From Yamadazyma tenuis (taxonomy: Eukaryota > Ascomycota > Pichiomycetes > Serinales > Debaryomycetaceae), in contig NC_089464.1 of NCBI RefSeq assembly GCF_029203305.1, positions 496,001 to 560,000 on the forward strand: 64,000 bases of DNA, read 5' to 3'. Below are positions 40,986 through 51,556 of this stretch, in pieces. The notes under the pieces were generated by a model. The model had not been told where the DNA came from. It made no database searches and saw only the letters and a list, made by a program, of their open reading frames with translations. Each line of letters starts with the position of its first letter. Position 1 is the stretch's first letter. The translations under genes were made by a program, and so were the position numbers.

Positions 40986-43900
40986 ATGGGTATGTAATCC
41001 AATCATTCGAATGGATACAAGGGTAAACTACTGTTGTATGGACAAAATTAGTTACTAACAATTAATTTCATAGGTATCCCTAAGTTTTTTCGGTTTATTT
41101 CCGAAAGATGGCCATTGATTTCTCAATTGGTTGATGGCAATCAAATGCCAGAGTTTGATAATCTTTATTTGGATATGAACTCTATTTTACATACATGTAC
41201 CCATTCCAATGATGATACATTTGTAAGGTCAACTGATGATCAGACTTATGCTGCTATTTTCCAGTATATCGAACATTTATTTGAAATCATCAAACCCAAG
41301 GGTACATTCTATATGGCCATTGATGGTGTGGCACCAAGAGCCAAAATGAATCAACAAAGAGCTAGAAGATTCAGAACTGCCTATGAAGCAGAAGAAAATT
41401 TACAGAAAGCCATTAAACAAGGATTGGAAATTCCTAAGGATGATCCATTTGACTCAAACTCTATTACTCCCGGTACAGAATTTATGGCCAAATTGACCAA
41501 GAACTTGAAATACTTTATTCACAAGAAAGTTACAGAGGATTCTAATTGGAGTAATGTTAAGATTGTGTTGAGTGGACATGAAGTTCCAGGTGAAGGTGAA
41601 CATAAGATTATGCAATACATTAGAACCATGAAAAACCAAGACGAATATGACCCAGATACCAGGCACTGTGTTTATGGATTGGATGCCGATTTGATCATGT
41701 TGGGATTAGTAAGTCACGATCCCCACTTTGCCTTGTTGAGAGAAGAGGTTACTTTTGGACCAAGATCCAAGTCAAACTCAAATGACGTAAACGATCAAAC
41801 GTTTTTTCTTCTTCACATATCTTTGTTGAGAGAATACCTTTCATTAGAATTCGAAGGCTTAGACAACCAGTTAAATTTTGAATATGATTTCGAAAAGATT
41901 TTGGATGATTTCATTTTAATCATGTACGTCATTGGTAATGATTTTCTACCTAACTTACCCGATTTATTCATCAACAAAGGTGCCTTTCCATTATTAATTC
42001 AAACTTTCAAACAAACTTTAACCGAAATGGATGGTTATTTAAATGAAGGTGGAGTGATAAATTTAAGAAGATTGAGAATCTGGTTAAAAAACTTATCGAA
42101 TTTTGAATTGGAAAACTTCGAAGCTGACGATGTTGATGTCGAATGGTTCAATAAGAAATTAGAAGATATTTCTATTACGGGTGAGAAGAGGAGAGAGAAG
42201 TTCGGAAAGTCCATAATCTCAAAGGATGAAAAGAAACTTATTGGTTTCATCAAGCCTTGGTTTATGGAATCAGTCAACCTTCCAGTGAAACAATTGACTG
42301 AATTAGAATCCCAAGAAAAACTGAAGAATTTAAGGTTAAATTATACAAATGACTTTATCACCAAAAATTTTGAATTTTTGAAGGATGTTTGTCAAGACCT
42401 TGGGTTGTTGATAGTACATTCCAAATCCAAGGACACTTACTCTCTTAAAATTGACTTGGATGGAATTGATCCTAACGAAAGTGAAAGTGATTTCGAAGAA
42501 AGAATCAACTCCTCCAAGAAGACTTTCAAGAAATATCAATCAGCCACTTTGTTCGAGAACGAGGAGTTTGTTGCTGAGTCTAAAGACATTTATAATAAAA
42601 AATTTATGGACTGGAAAGATGGCTATTATCAAGAAAAGATGGGATTTTCTGTGTATGATAAGGATCACATTGTGGAAATGACTAAACATTTTGTTGAAGG
42701 TTTACAATGGGTTTTATTTTACTATTACAAAGGATGTCAATCTTGGAACTGGTATTACAGATACCACTACGCTCCTAGAATTTCTGATATTATTGTGGGA
42801 TTAGATGATTACTTGGAAAAGGATGAAAAAATCACTTTCGAAATGTCCAAGCCATTCAAGCCGTTTGAACAATTGATGGCTGTTTTACCAGCTAGATCTA
42901 AAACCTTGATGCCAGTGGTTCTCAGAACCTTAATGACTGACCCAAATTCTCCTATCATTGATTTCTATCCCCATGAAGTGGATATTGACATGAATGGTAA
43001 AACTGCAAGTTGGGAAGCCGTTGTTTTGTTAAGTTTTGTTGACGAAAAAAGATTGATAAGTGCTTTGGAACCTATCGAAGCCAAGTTATCTCCAGAGGAG
43101 AAGGCAAGAAATTCGTTTGGCACTGATATTCAATTTATCTTCAACCCCCAATTTGATCAGATTTATCCTTCTCCATTACCAGGTTTCTTTGAAGATGTTG
43201 AGCATGACAGATGCCTTGAACAACCATTTATCTTACCTCCAATAAAAGGGGAAATAAACATCGGGTTAGGAAAAGATGCTAAAATTGGAAAAGATGTTTT
43301 GGCTGGTTTTCCAACGTTGATGACCTTACCTTTTGAGCACAGCTTGAGATTAAATGAAACTAAGGTTTTCCAATCTGGTAGTAGGTCAGAATCAATGGTC
43401 TTGAGTTTGAGAAACATTTGGGGTGAGTACACCACCAAACAATTATCCGAAAAGTTTTTGGGTCAATTAGTTTACACCAGATGGCCTTACTTAAGAGAAT
43501 CAAAGGTAACTGAAATCAATGACGGTGAGGTGAGGTATCTATTAGTTGAAGATGCCTTATCTGGAGGCTCTAGAACTGTGGTTAAAGAATTGGACCATCT
43601 GGATAGTAAGGAATTCAACAATTCTATGTCTGACATCACCTATAAGTACATGAAAACCAAGGCAGTACAGCTTCCTTTAGCTGGATATGTAAAAGTTAAA
43701 GCTGTCACTGGCTTGATTCGTGATTCAAAGGGAGGTTATATTAAGACTTTCAGCGGTGTTGAGGAGGTATATCCAATTGAATTGATTGTCGAGGAAGTAG
43801 TGAACAAGGACGAGAGATACATTCCCAGGGCTCCAAGGCCTATTGATGAAGAATTCCCTGTCAACTCTCAAGTTATATTTTTGGGAGCCTTTGGATATGG

Positions 43901-45341
43901 ATCTCCAAGTTTGGTGGTTGGATACTCTGCCGACCAAATGAAGTTGAGTATTAAAGTCCACAAAATTGCACTTGAAGATGAAATACTGATCGGTAGTCAA
44001 AGGAAAGAAATCGAAAAGAGGGAAATCAAGTATTATCCTAGTTTCGAAGTCTGTAAGACTATCGGGGTTTCTCCATTATTCTTGAGTAAATTAACCAGTG
44101 GTTTTATGGTTGAAGATGATCTTGGAAAACAAAGACGTAAGGTTAACGTTGGTTTAGAATTGAAGTTTGAATCCAGAAGATTGAAGGTCTTGGGATATGC
44201 GGAAAAGAGCGGAAACTACTGGAAATTTAGCCCATGGGCAATCAAGTTAATTCAAGATTATAAATCTAAATTTGGAAAGATTTTCACTATATTATCACAA
44301 ACCCAAGGAAGAGATATTCCTCGGTTGAGCAGATTGGGTATCACCGCTGATGAGATTCAAGCATTGAACAAATGGTTGAAAGAAGTGAAGAGCTCCTTAC
44401 TCAAGGTAAGCTTAGAGTCTCTGTCTTTGACAAAATTCTCCTTCGCAGCTATCGAAAAGGAATTGATAGAGTCTGTTAACGAAGGTAAATTCAATAAGTT
44501 CAGCAATAAGGACATCAAAGGGGTTCCAAGAGAAGCCGTTTTAAAGCCAAGCGAATCGTATCAAAGATTAAACACTCAGAGCTTTGAATTAGGTGATAGA
44601 GTTGTTTATGTTCAAGATTTTGGAAAGGTTCCATACTTGTCTAAAGGGACAGTTGTCTCAGTTAACCCAATTGGCACTAAGGTTGAGTTGGGAATAATCT
44701 TTGATTTCCCAATTATTAGCGGAAATACTATGGGTGGTAAGTTGAAGACCAACAGAGGTATTGTCATTGATTCATCTTTTGTATTAAATTTGTCTAATAA
44801 GCAATTGATTTTCCATTCTAAGGCATCCAAGGGTAAACCAGCGGTCAACCAAGTAAAACCTAGGCAAGAAAAATTGAAGCAAAAGACGACGCATACGAAT
44901 GAGCCCAAACAAACCAACAACAATCAGTCGAATGAGTCAAAACAGACTAACAACAAGCAGTCGAAGGAGATTTTGAACTTGATTCAATCCAAGATCAAAC
45001 CTTCCGAGATTAAGGATAATGGAGACACTAACGCCCATGCTATCAAACAAATCTATGGTCAAATATATAACAATATCATGACAGATGGCCAAGCTTCAGT
45101 GCCTATAGTTCCAATAGTTTCTGTTGTCCCTGGAGTGCCAATTCCTCCACATTTGCTCCAACCTCAAGCTGCCCCCCAAGTTACCCCACAGGGAAATACC
45201 AATGGCTCAACCAATGGCCATAGCTCCAGAGGAAGAGGAGGGAACAGTCGTGGTAGAGGAAACTTCAAAGGTGATAGCAGAGGTAGAGGTCGTGGCAGAG
45301 GAAGGGGAAGAGGAAAGCCTGATGCTACACCATCAATCTAG
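40986..45341 (+). CDS. XRN1: 5'-3' exoribonuclease Xrn1
   Basis: A 4-nt first exon (40986-40989, ATGG) is joined across an 84-nt intron to 41074-45341, giving 1423 residues starting MGIPKFFRFISERWPL, the invariant Xrn1 start. Active-site acidic motifs follow: LYLDMNSILHTCTH, GHEVPGEGEHKIMQ and YGLDADLIMLGL. The middle carries the PAZ/KOW-type domains of Xrn1. The C-terminus is low-complexity, ending in RGG/RGR repeats (residues about 1385-1415) likely to bind RNA. Xrn1 is the main cytoplasmic mRNA-decay exonuclease. The gene is also known as KEM1. Confidence 0.97.
40990..41073 (+). other. XRN1 intron
   Basis: 84 nt: donor GTATGT right after ATGG, branch point TTACTAAC at about 41052-41059, acceptor TTTCATAG. 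Splicing restores MGIPKFF. Confidence 0.95.
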
Positions 45342-45547
45342 TTAGATATATTTACCAATTCTATTAATTTGAAAAGATATATTTTCCACTAGCTTTTAAT
45401 ACATGAAAAATGTATTCAAAGGAATCTCTATAGCTCTATTTACAAGATAATCACCATTATTTTGCTGATTACCTACTGATCAAGTATATTATTATCAGTA
45501 CGCAAGTTTCATCCATCATATATTATTTACAGGATATTCACTCTTCT

Positions 45548-45850
45548 TTATTTCGCTTGCTCTGGTTGATCCTGAAGATTTACCACATTCTGTTTCTCCG
45601 GGAGATTTATCAACCCAAGAGACTCCCAGTCAGATTTTTCCATTAGCTCGTGCTCCATTCTGCACCTCAAATAGCCCTTTGCGAGAATTCGGCAATTAGG
45701 AGAGTTTTGATTGTTTGTAAACTTAAGACACTGTAAGTATTTGGTCATTTGCTCGGTACACTCACCAAAATGATCAAGAGGAAAGGAACCTCTTTCCGGA
45801 GGTGTCGGAGTCCAAGTTCTGAAGTTACCACCAGGTGCTCCACTAGCCAT
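45548..45850 (-). CDS. COX19: Mitochondrial intermembrane-space copper protein Cox19
   Basis: 100 residues with the twin CX9C motif: C31-x9-C41 and C53-x9-C63. The conserved PTPPERGSFPLDH segment precedes it and LAKGYLRCRMEHELM surrounds the last cysteine. Cox19 is needed for cytochrome oxidase assembly and redox regulation of Cox11. ATG at 45850 is used; the frame extends one codon further as GTG. Convergent with XRN1. Confidence 0.95.
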   Translation of the reverse strand: MASGAPGGNFRTWTPTPPERGSFPLDHFGECTEQMTKYLQCLKFTNNQNSPNCRILAKGYLRCRMEHELMEKSDWESLGLINLPEKQNVVNLQDQPEQAK

Positions 45851-46823
45851 CACAGTTAGTTTGGTTACGTTAGCTGATATAAAATGCGCGAAGAACGGTG
45901 AGAAGAAGAGAATATAGAAACGTGCACGTACCGTTCTACAACATCCCTAGAAAGATTTGAATCAAGGATGGCACATGAAATAAGAGTTTGGTCCAAGTGG
46001 GTGAACAATCGGGCTTTAGGGGGGCCGAAAAATAATGGAACAGCCAGTGACGAGCAGTCTCTGGAGTTTACGATTGCCGCGTGCACGCATTCCTTTGGCT
46101 TCCTGAAACAACCGGCAACCATACAATTACCCCTCAAAAATGTTACTCGAATAACGCTCCGATAATTGCGTACGTATCACAAGCCAGAGACTGTGAACTC
46201 GCTCTGGGCATCAAAATTGCGGATTTCAAGATGGCCGGAGTTTGCCCTTTGGCCCGAAGTCAGCGTTGGGCCGACGCGGGCACCGCGAGTCGCTGAAGAA
46301 TTTTAAAATGATTCACAGTGCTTTTGCAGTCACAAGAGGTTGTCCCGCAGCAGGAAAGCTCGGTCAAAAGGACGGGCAGGTTGCTTAGATTTTTCAGGTT
46401 GATGAGTAAACAACGGTTTTTTTCTCAAGTGTTAAAGCCGAGAACTAGTTAATAGTTATACTGTCTTCTATCAGAAATCGGCCTAGATGGAACTTGATAT
46501 TTAGTACAATATTTCAATTACTCTCATGAATAAATCTCTCAAAAAAAAAACCTGGGGTTATTGATTTTTTCACATTTCTATTGGTGAATTTATTTTAGTC
46601 CGCATCACAAAGTCGAGGACCGACAAAGCCAAACCAAAATAGTATAAATACATTTTTGAATTCCACTTTTTTTCCTTAGTGATATTTGTTTTTGTTGTTG
46701 TTGCCATTCGGGGAACCCACCTTTATTTATCATTTCTAGAAATCTGGCTAAGGGATCCCATGAGCCTTCACCTTTATTTATAATTATCCATTTCCTCCTT
46801 GTTACCTGTTAGTTTTACCTGTC
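45851..46823. promoter_or_regulatory. Long divergent intergenic region, COX19/AGC1
   Basis: 973 bp. It contains overlapping short ORFs on both strands (45865-46296) without recognised features, a GC-rich patch at 46240-46290, poly-A and poly-T runs, and a CCAAT-type CTATTGGT at about 46578. No tRNA found. Confidence 0.45.
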
Positions 46824-48986
46824 ATGTCTATTTCCGACCTTAAGGCAAAGGAAATTTTCCACCAATTTGCTTCTGTCAATCCTGATACCAGGGAAGAATA
46901 CTTATCCTTGCCTCAGTTTACTACCATCTTATCACCTTTTCCTACTGATGTCCCAAAACAGTCATTCTCCATCTTGTATCTTATAGCTGATGCCAATAAG
47001 AAAGGTTATGTTACCGAGGGTGATTTTGTTAAGTTCATTTCCACATTAAACGATGTTGATGGAGAGTTCAAATTGATTTACAAGTTATTCTCCAACGATA
47101 CCAGCTCAATTGAGTATAATGATTGTTTATCAATGTTGAATAAATTGAATCAAGCCATTGATCCTGCCTACCAGCAGAAAAAGTTCAAAATCAACTGGGC
47201 CTATTTCAGCAAGTTCTTTGAACCCTCTGGGAAAATCGCCTATCCTGAGTTCATTACTTTAATCAATAATTTACCCTTCACTAAGTTGATAGGGTCTTTT
47301 GAGTTGATGGTGAAAAATGGAACTATCACCACTAACGATTTGATTCTGTTGTTGACGCAGAACTTGAATCACAAATTATCTTCTAATTTGAAGAATAATT
47401 TGGGAAATTTACCCGAGTTTTTTAAGAAGGATACTTTTACCTTCGCAGACGTTATGTTCATTTACAATTGTTTGAGTAAAATTGATTTGATTAATGAAGT
47501 CATTGCGAACACTCCCGCCAACAGCTCTAATGAAAAGAACGATATCTTGATCAACAAAAGGGATTTGTACACTCATTTGAAAGATCCCTTGTTAAAGTCT
47601 TCAAACTTCAAACCCGTGGCGATGAATGAGTTGGACTTGTTATTTTACTTGATCAACCAACATGAAGAAACTGTTACCAGAAAGGACTTGATCAACTTCT
47701 TGAACCCCAACTACGCCAACAACATAAAAACATTGTACTCGATTTTTGAGCACCCTGCTTCGATTCCTGTACAAAAAGACAACTTTTCATTATTGCCAAT
47801 CTTTGATTCATTGTATTCCTTCTTTTTAGGCTCAATTGCTGGATGTATTGGTGCCACTGTCGTTTATCCTATTGACTTGGTAAAGACAAGAATGCAAGCC
47901 CAAAAGCATAAAGCGTTATACGATAATTCTATTGATTGTTTTAAGAAAATCATTAAGAATGAAGGATTCAAAGGGTTATATTCTGGTTTAGCTGCCCAAT
48001 TGGTTGGTGTCGCTCCAGAAAAAGCTATTAAGTTGACCGTCAATGATTTAATTAGAGGTATTGGTACTGATGAAAAGGGCAAAATTACCATGCCATGGGA
48101 AGTCTTGGCTGGTTCTTCTGCTGGTGCTTGTCAAGTTATTTTCACCAATCCATTAGAGATCGTTAAGATTAGATTGCAAATGCAGGGTGGCCAAAGAAAT
48201 AAGGTGTTAAAGCCTGGTGAAATCCCTCACAAACAGTTAACTGCTGGTCAAATCATAAAACAATTAGGGGTGAAGGGGTTATACAAAGGTGCCTCTGCCT
48301 GTCTTTTAAGGGATGTTCCTTTCTCAGCTATTTATTTCCCAACTTATGCGAATATTAAAAAGCATATCTTCAACTTTGACCCTGAAGATGTCAACAAGAA
48401 ACAAAATTTGAATACTTTTGAGTTGTTAATCAGTGGTGCTATGGCCGGTGCTCCTGCTGCATTTTTCACTACTCCTGCCGATGTCATTAAAACAAGATTG
48501 CAAATGGAAAGAAAGTCTAATGAGGTTAAATATAGTGGAATTACCCATGCTTTCAGAGTTATTTTGAAAGAAGAGGGATTATCTGCATTTTTCAAAGGTT
48601 CATTGGCCAGAGTTTTTAGATCATCTCCGCAATTTGGTTTCACTTTGGCCTCCTATGAGCTTTTACAAAGAATGTTCCCTTTGAACCCCCCGAACACGAA
48701 GTCATCTAACTTCAAGACTATCACAGGATACCCAGGCATCTATAATCTTACCAATGAGCAAGTCTATAACAACCAAACTGGAAGAATTATGTATATAAAC
48801 CAAGGAAACTTGATGAAATCAAACGGCTTGATTAATGAGAATAATGAGGACTACAATAATGTTTTAGTCAAAATCCCAACTGATTACGTCTACAAATCAC
48901 AAGATGCCATTAAAATTTTATTGGATATTGACTATAAATTTGGTAACTTCAACTATCAGAGTTACTTGAGTTTTGTCGGTAAGTGA
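46824..48986 (+). CDS. AGC1: Mitochondrial aspartate-glutamate carrier Agc1
   Basis: 720 residues. The N-terminal half (1-330) is a degenerate EF-hand domain, including YLIADANKKGYVTEGDF and repeats like it, as in aralar/citrin. The C-terminal half has three carrier repeats with PIDLVKTRMQ (about 348), PLEIVKIRLQ (about 442) and PADVIKTRLQ (about 550), plus the GLYSG/GLYKG motifs. It exchanges aspartate and glutamate across the inner membrane and supports the malate-aspartate shuttle. An extra 110-residue C-terminal tail follows the carrier domain. Baker's-yeast Agc1 is 902 residues. Confidence 0.92.
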   Translation: MSISDLKAKEIFHQFASVNPDTREEYLSLPQFTTILSPFPTDVPKQSFSILYLIADANKKGYVTEGDFVKFISTLNDVDGEFKLIYKLFSNDTSSIEYNDCLSMLNKLNQAIDPAYQQKKFKINWAYFSKFFEPSGKIAYPEFITLINNLPFTKLIGSFELMVKNGTITTNDLILLLTQNLNHKLSSNLKNNLGNLPEFFKKDTFTFADVMFIYNCLSKIDLINEVIANTPANSSNEKNDILINKRDLYTHLKDPLLKSSNFKPVAMNELDLLFYLINQHEETVTRKDLINFLNPNYANNIKTLYSIFEHPASIPVQKDNFSLLPIFDSLYSFFLGSIAGCIGATVVYPIDLVKTRMQAQKHKALYDNSIDCFKKIIKNEGFKGLYSGLAAQLVGVAPEKAIKLTVNDLIRGIGTDEKGKITMPWEVLAGSSAGACQVIFTNPLEIVKIRLQMQGGQRNKVLKPGEIPHKQLTAGQIIKQLGVKGLYKGASACLLRDVPFSAIYFPTYANIKKHIFNFDPEDVNKKQNLNTFELLISGAMAGAPAAFFTTPADVIKTRLQMERKSNEVKYSGITHAFRVILKEEGLSAFFKGSLARVFRSSPQFGFTLASYELLQRMFPLNPPNTKSSNFKTITGYPGIYNLTNEQVYNNQTGRIMYINQGNLMKSNGLINENNEDYNNVLVKIPTDYVYKSQDAIKILLDIDYKFGNFNYQSYLSFVGK

Positions 48987-49129
48987 TTCAGATGATTTTG
49001 ATTCCTGTATTACTTAAATTAAATGTATAAATTATAAGAAGCAAGTTTTGCATCTTTTTTTGTATATGAATCTCAAATTTACGAACTGCCACTTTGGGTA
49101 AACATTTGTAGGCAGATTTGCCTAAGCCG

Positions 49130-50605
49130 TTAAACCTGGTAAAAATTAAAGTAATTGGAATTATCGGAGTTCTTAAAGTTTATCAATAGAACATTTTCAC
49201 CCAATCTAATTAGACCATTGATTTTTTGGTTCATATTTTCCAATGTAACTCTAGCAAAATTCAAATTGTTTAAGTTAACAATAAACAAACTATCATTTGA
49301 CTGGTTCAAAATCACATTATTCTTAATGGTAACCAAAGAGAATTGATTAATCAAATTACTGCTCAACAACTCAAAGCTATTTATGGCTTCAAAACCTTCT
49401 GTGTCCAATGAAAAGTTTACGTTTTCGATCCTCTTGTACGATATCAAAACAATTTTGAAAACGTTTAGTACCTTGAAAACTTTAAAGTTTTTGATCAACT
49501 CACCGATCAGATATATTGATCTCAGATTTGTTTGTAGGTTTAGTATGATTAACCTTTTGAAGCTACTGATGAATAAATATTCATTCACTTTATCGATTTT
49601 GTTGATTTTTTCCAACTTGATTGATCTTTCAAATTTAAACTTTATGATGTCCTGATAAAATTGTAGTTCCTTTGTATCTTCATTATACTGGAATTTTATC
49701 AAATAAACAATCCCCAGATTCGTTCCCAAAATCAAGTAATTATCGATGAACTGTGAAAATGTTATAAAGAAACGTTTGAAATTCTTCAAATGCCGTAACC
49801 GGTAATCAAACATATCGTCATTTTCATGTATGCTTATTATGTTCATTCCAAATAAATGGAATAAGTCCTTTTTGATTTCTCCATCGGGTAGATTGTTTAT
49901 AAATGAATAAATCACGTTCAGCTTGTCAATCTTGACATACTTCCTTTGAATTTTGTCGATAACACTCAATCGAATGAAATTTTGATATATTTGTGGATTG
50001 TCCAAGTCACTCTCACTTATGAAGTTATAGAAAACAAGATTCTTGTGGCAACTTATGGTCAAATATTCGTACGGGAGAAGATTCAATTTATTGATCAACT
50101 CATTTAAATTATAGTTTAGGCCCAAATTGTCTTCGAATCGATGCATCACGTCGTCAGATTTCATTTCTTTATTATGCAAATTTCTTAATACCTTAGAAGT
50201 GTTAAGTATCATGAAGTTTCTTGACTGATTCGTAGTGACAACAAATTGCTCCCCTTGTACTTTAAGTTGATCCCACATACGGCATTCCAACTCGCTGAAA
50301 TAAACCCAGTTTAACAACTTGATGCTTTTGAACCTCTCGAACTCAATCAATGTGTGGTTGGGTCTCGTCAATCCTAACTTGATGTTATCCAACGAGCAGC
50401 TCAAATAAAGGCGCTTATATTTGGAAGCCTGATTGCCTGATCTTTTTGTTAGGGTATTTTGCTGGGATGCTTGTTTTCGTTCATTTTCTTCATCTCTCTT
50501 CTCTTGCTCGACCTTGTTATTATGATATGAATGATCTATGGAACCATTTGTTATCTTGAAGTACCTGCTTTTAGCCTTATCATAATAGTATCCTGGTATG
50601 TTCAT
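49130..50605 (-). CDS. DCAF4-like (WDR21-type) protein
   Basis: 491 residues. The N-terminus IPGYYYDKAKSRYFKI matches the signature of DCAF4/WDR21 proteins (LPGFYYD...RYFRI). A basic and Gln-rich linker follows, then repeated beta-strand patterns over residues 70-490 that fit a degenerate WD40 propeller, with LILGTNLGIVYLIKF one of the clearer blades. In animals DCAF4 proteins are substrate receptors of CUL4-DDB1 ligases. A role with the DDB1/MMS1-like protein of this window is possible but only an inference. AT-rich coding with many Asn, Ile and Leu. Confidence 0.6.
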   Translation of the reverse strand: MNIPGYYYDKAKSRYFKITNGSIDHSYHNNKVEQEKRDEENERKQASQQNTLTKRSGNQASKYKRLYLSCSLDNIKLGLTRPNHTLIEFERFKSIKLLNWVYFSELECRMWDQLKVQGEQFVVTTNQSRNFMILNTSKVLRNLHNKEMKSDDVMHRFEDNLGLNYNLNELINKLNLLPYEYLTISCHKNLVFYNFISESDLDNPQIYQNFIRLSVIDKIQRKYVKIDKLNVIYSFINNLPDGEIKKDLFHLFGMNIISIHENDDMFDYRLRHLKNFKRFFITFSQFIDNYLILGTNLGIVYLIKFQYNEDTKELQFYQDIIKFKFERSIKLEKINKIDKVNEYLFISSFKRLIILNLQTNLRSIYLIGELIKNFKVFKVLNVFKIVLISYKRIENVNFSLDTEGFEAINSFELLSSNLINQFSLVTIKNNVILNQSNDSLFIVNLNNLNFARVTLENMNQKINGLIRLGENVLLINFKNSDNSNYFNFYQV

Positions 50606-50836
50606 CTTAGTGATAGATAAATTAATTTCGCGATTCTAATTTAACGCAAGCACACAAACCATGGTTCCTGAAGACGGAAGCAAAAAATTAATATACTTGA
50701 GTAATAAAATTTCAGTCTGTTACATTTGGCTCCAGCTACAGAGTCCATCCGTAGATGAGAGACATAGCACAAATAGGATTTAGCTCAATTAGAAGAGAGC
50801 CACTATAATACATTATAATACATGAAGCTGCAAAAC

Positions 50837-51469
50837 CTACTCAAAGTCCATTTCATACTCATTAACTTCAGCTTTCGAGCTGGATTTCATCTGACTCCTT
50901 TTCCTCATGACTAATTTTTCAAACCCATTGGACCTATCTATCCCATCCCACATAATACCTGCTTTAATTCCAAATCTATTCGGAATGTTTACTCCTTTTA
51001 TATATGACAATTTATCAACTTTTGCATAGCTCTTGATGGGGTCTTCGAAGTTAGTTCTGGATTTCAACATATCGTTGTACATCTTGTCAGATTTGCTAAC
51101 TGTAAATGATTTGGGAGCTTTTTCATTCAGTTGTTCAGACTTAGACTCATTTAGCACTACACGGTTTGACGGTTTGAGGGATGCCTTGATTTGTGATATA
51201 TCGACCACCTTACCAGTTAAGTCTCTGTAGACAGTTTCTGTTTGGCCACTGCCTGCAGCCTGTTCGTTGTCAGTCTTGACCGCAGGTTGAAGTTGCTGAT
51301 TGTCAATTCTTTTGAAGCCTTTGAATTTTGTCTCTCCAAAAGTAGGAAGGTCTTCATTTATATGTGAGCTTGATATAGTATCATTGTTAGTTACTATATT
51401 GGATGCAAGTTTCTTGCTGGACTTCTTTTTCTTGTCCGTATACTTCAGTAAGTAATCTAATTTACCCAT
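50837..51469 (-). CDS. BUD13: Pre-mRNA retention and splicing (RES) complex protein Bud13
   Basis: 210 residues. The conserved C-terminal block is clear: PNRFGIKAGIMWDGIDRSN followed by GFEKLVMRKR, which is the Bud13 core that binds Snu17. An ETVYRDLTGKVVDI segment at about 80-93 is also conserved, and the N-terminus MGKLDYLLKYTDKKKK is typical. Short, as in other yeasts (266 in baker's yeast). Same strand as NUP49 and the DCAF4-like gene. Confidence 0.92.
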   Translation of the reverse strand: MGKLDYLLKYTDKKKKSSKKLASNIVTNNDTISSSHINEDLPTFGETKFKGFKRIDNQQLQPAVKTDNEQAAGSGQTETVYRDLTGKVVDISQIKASLKPSNRVVLNESKSEQLNEKAPKSFTVSKSDKMYNDMLKSRTNFEDPIKSYAKVDKLSYIKGVNIPNRFGIKAGIMWDGIDRSNGFEKLVMRKRSQMKSSSKAEVNEYEMDFE

Positions 51470-51556
51470 ATACCAGCAGAAAAAAGCGATGCAGTTTCGC
51501 GACTTGGTGTTTATATATTATATTATATGATACAATTATCTAGAGATTGAACAATT

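Noticed and set aside
45865..46296. Three overlapping short ORFs in the COX19/AGC1 gap
   Set aside because: No motif, mixed composition, and mutually overlapping on both strands; treated as chance.
50774..50802. tRNA-like 5' half: TAGCTCAATTAG matches the box A consensus
   Set aside because: No B box (GGTTCRANNCC) or acceptor-stem partner follows; BUD13 coding begins within 40 bp. At most a tRNA fragment, probably chance.
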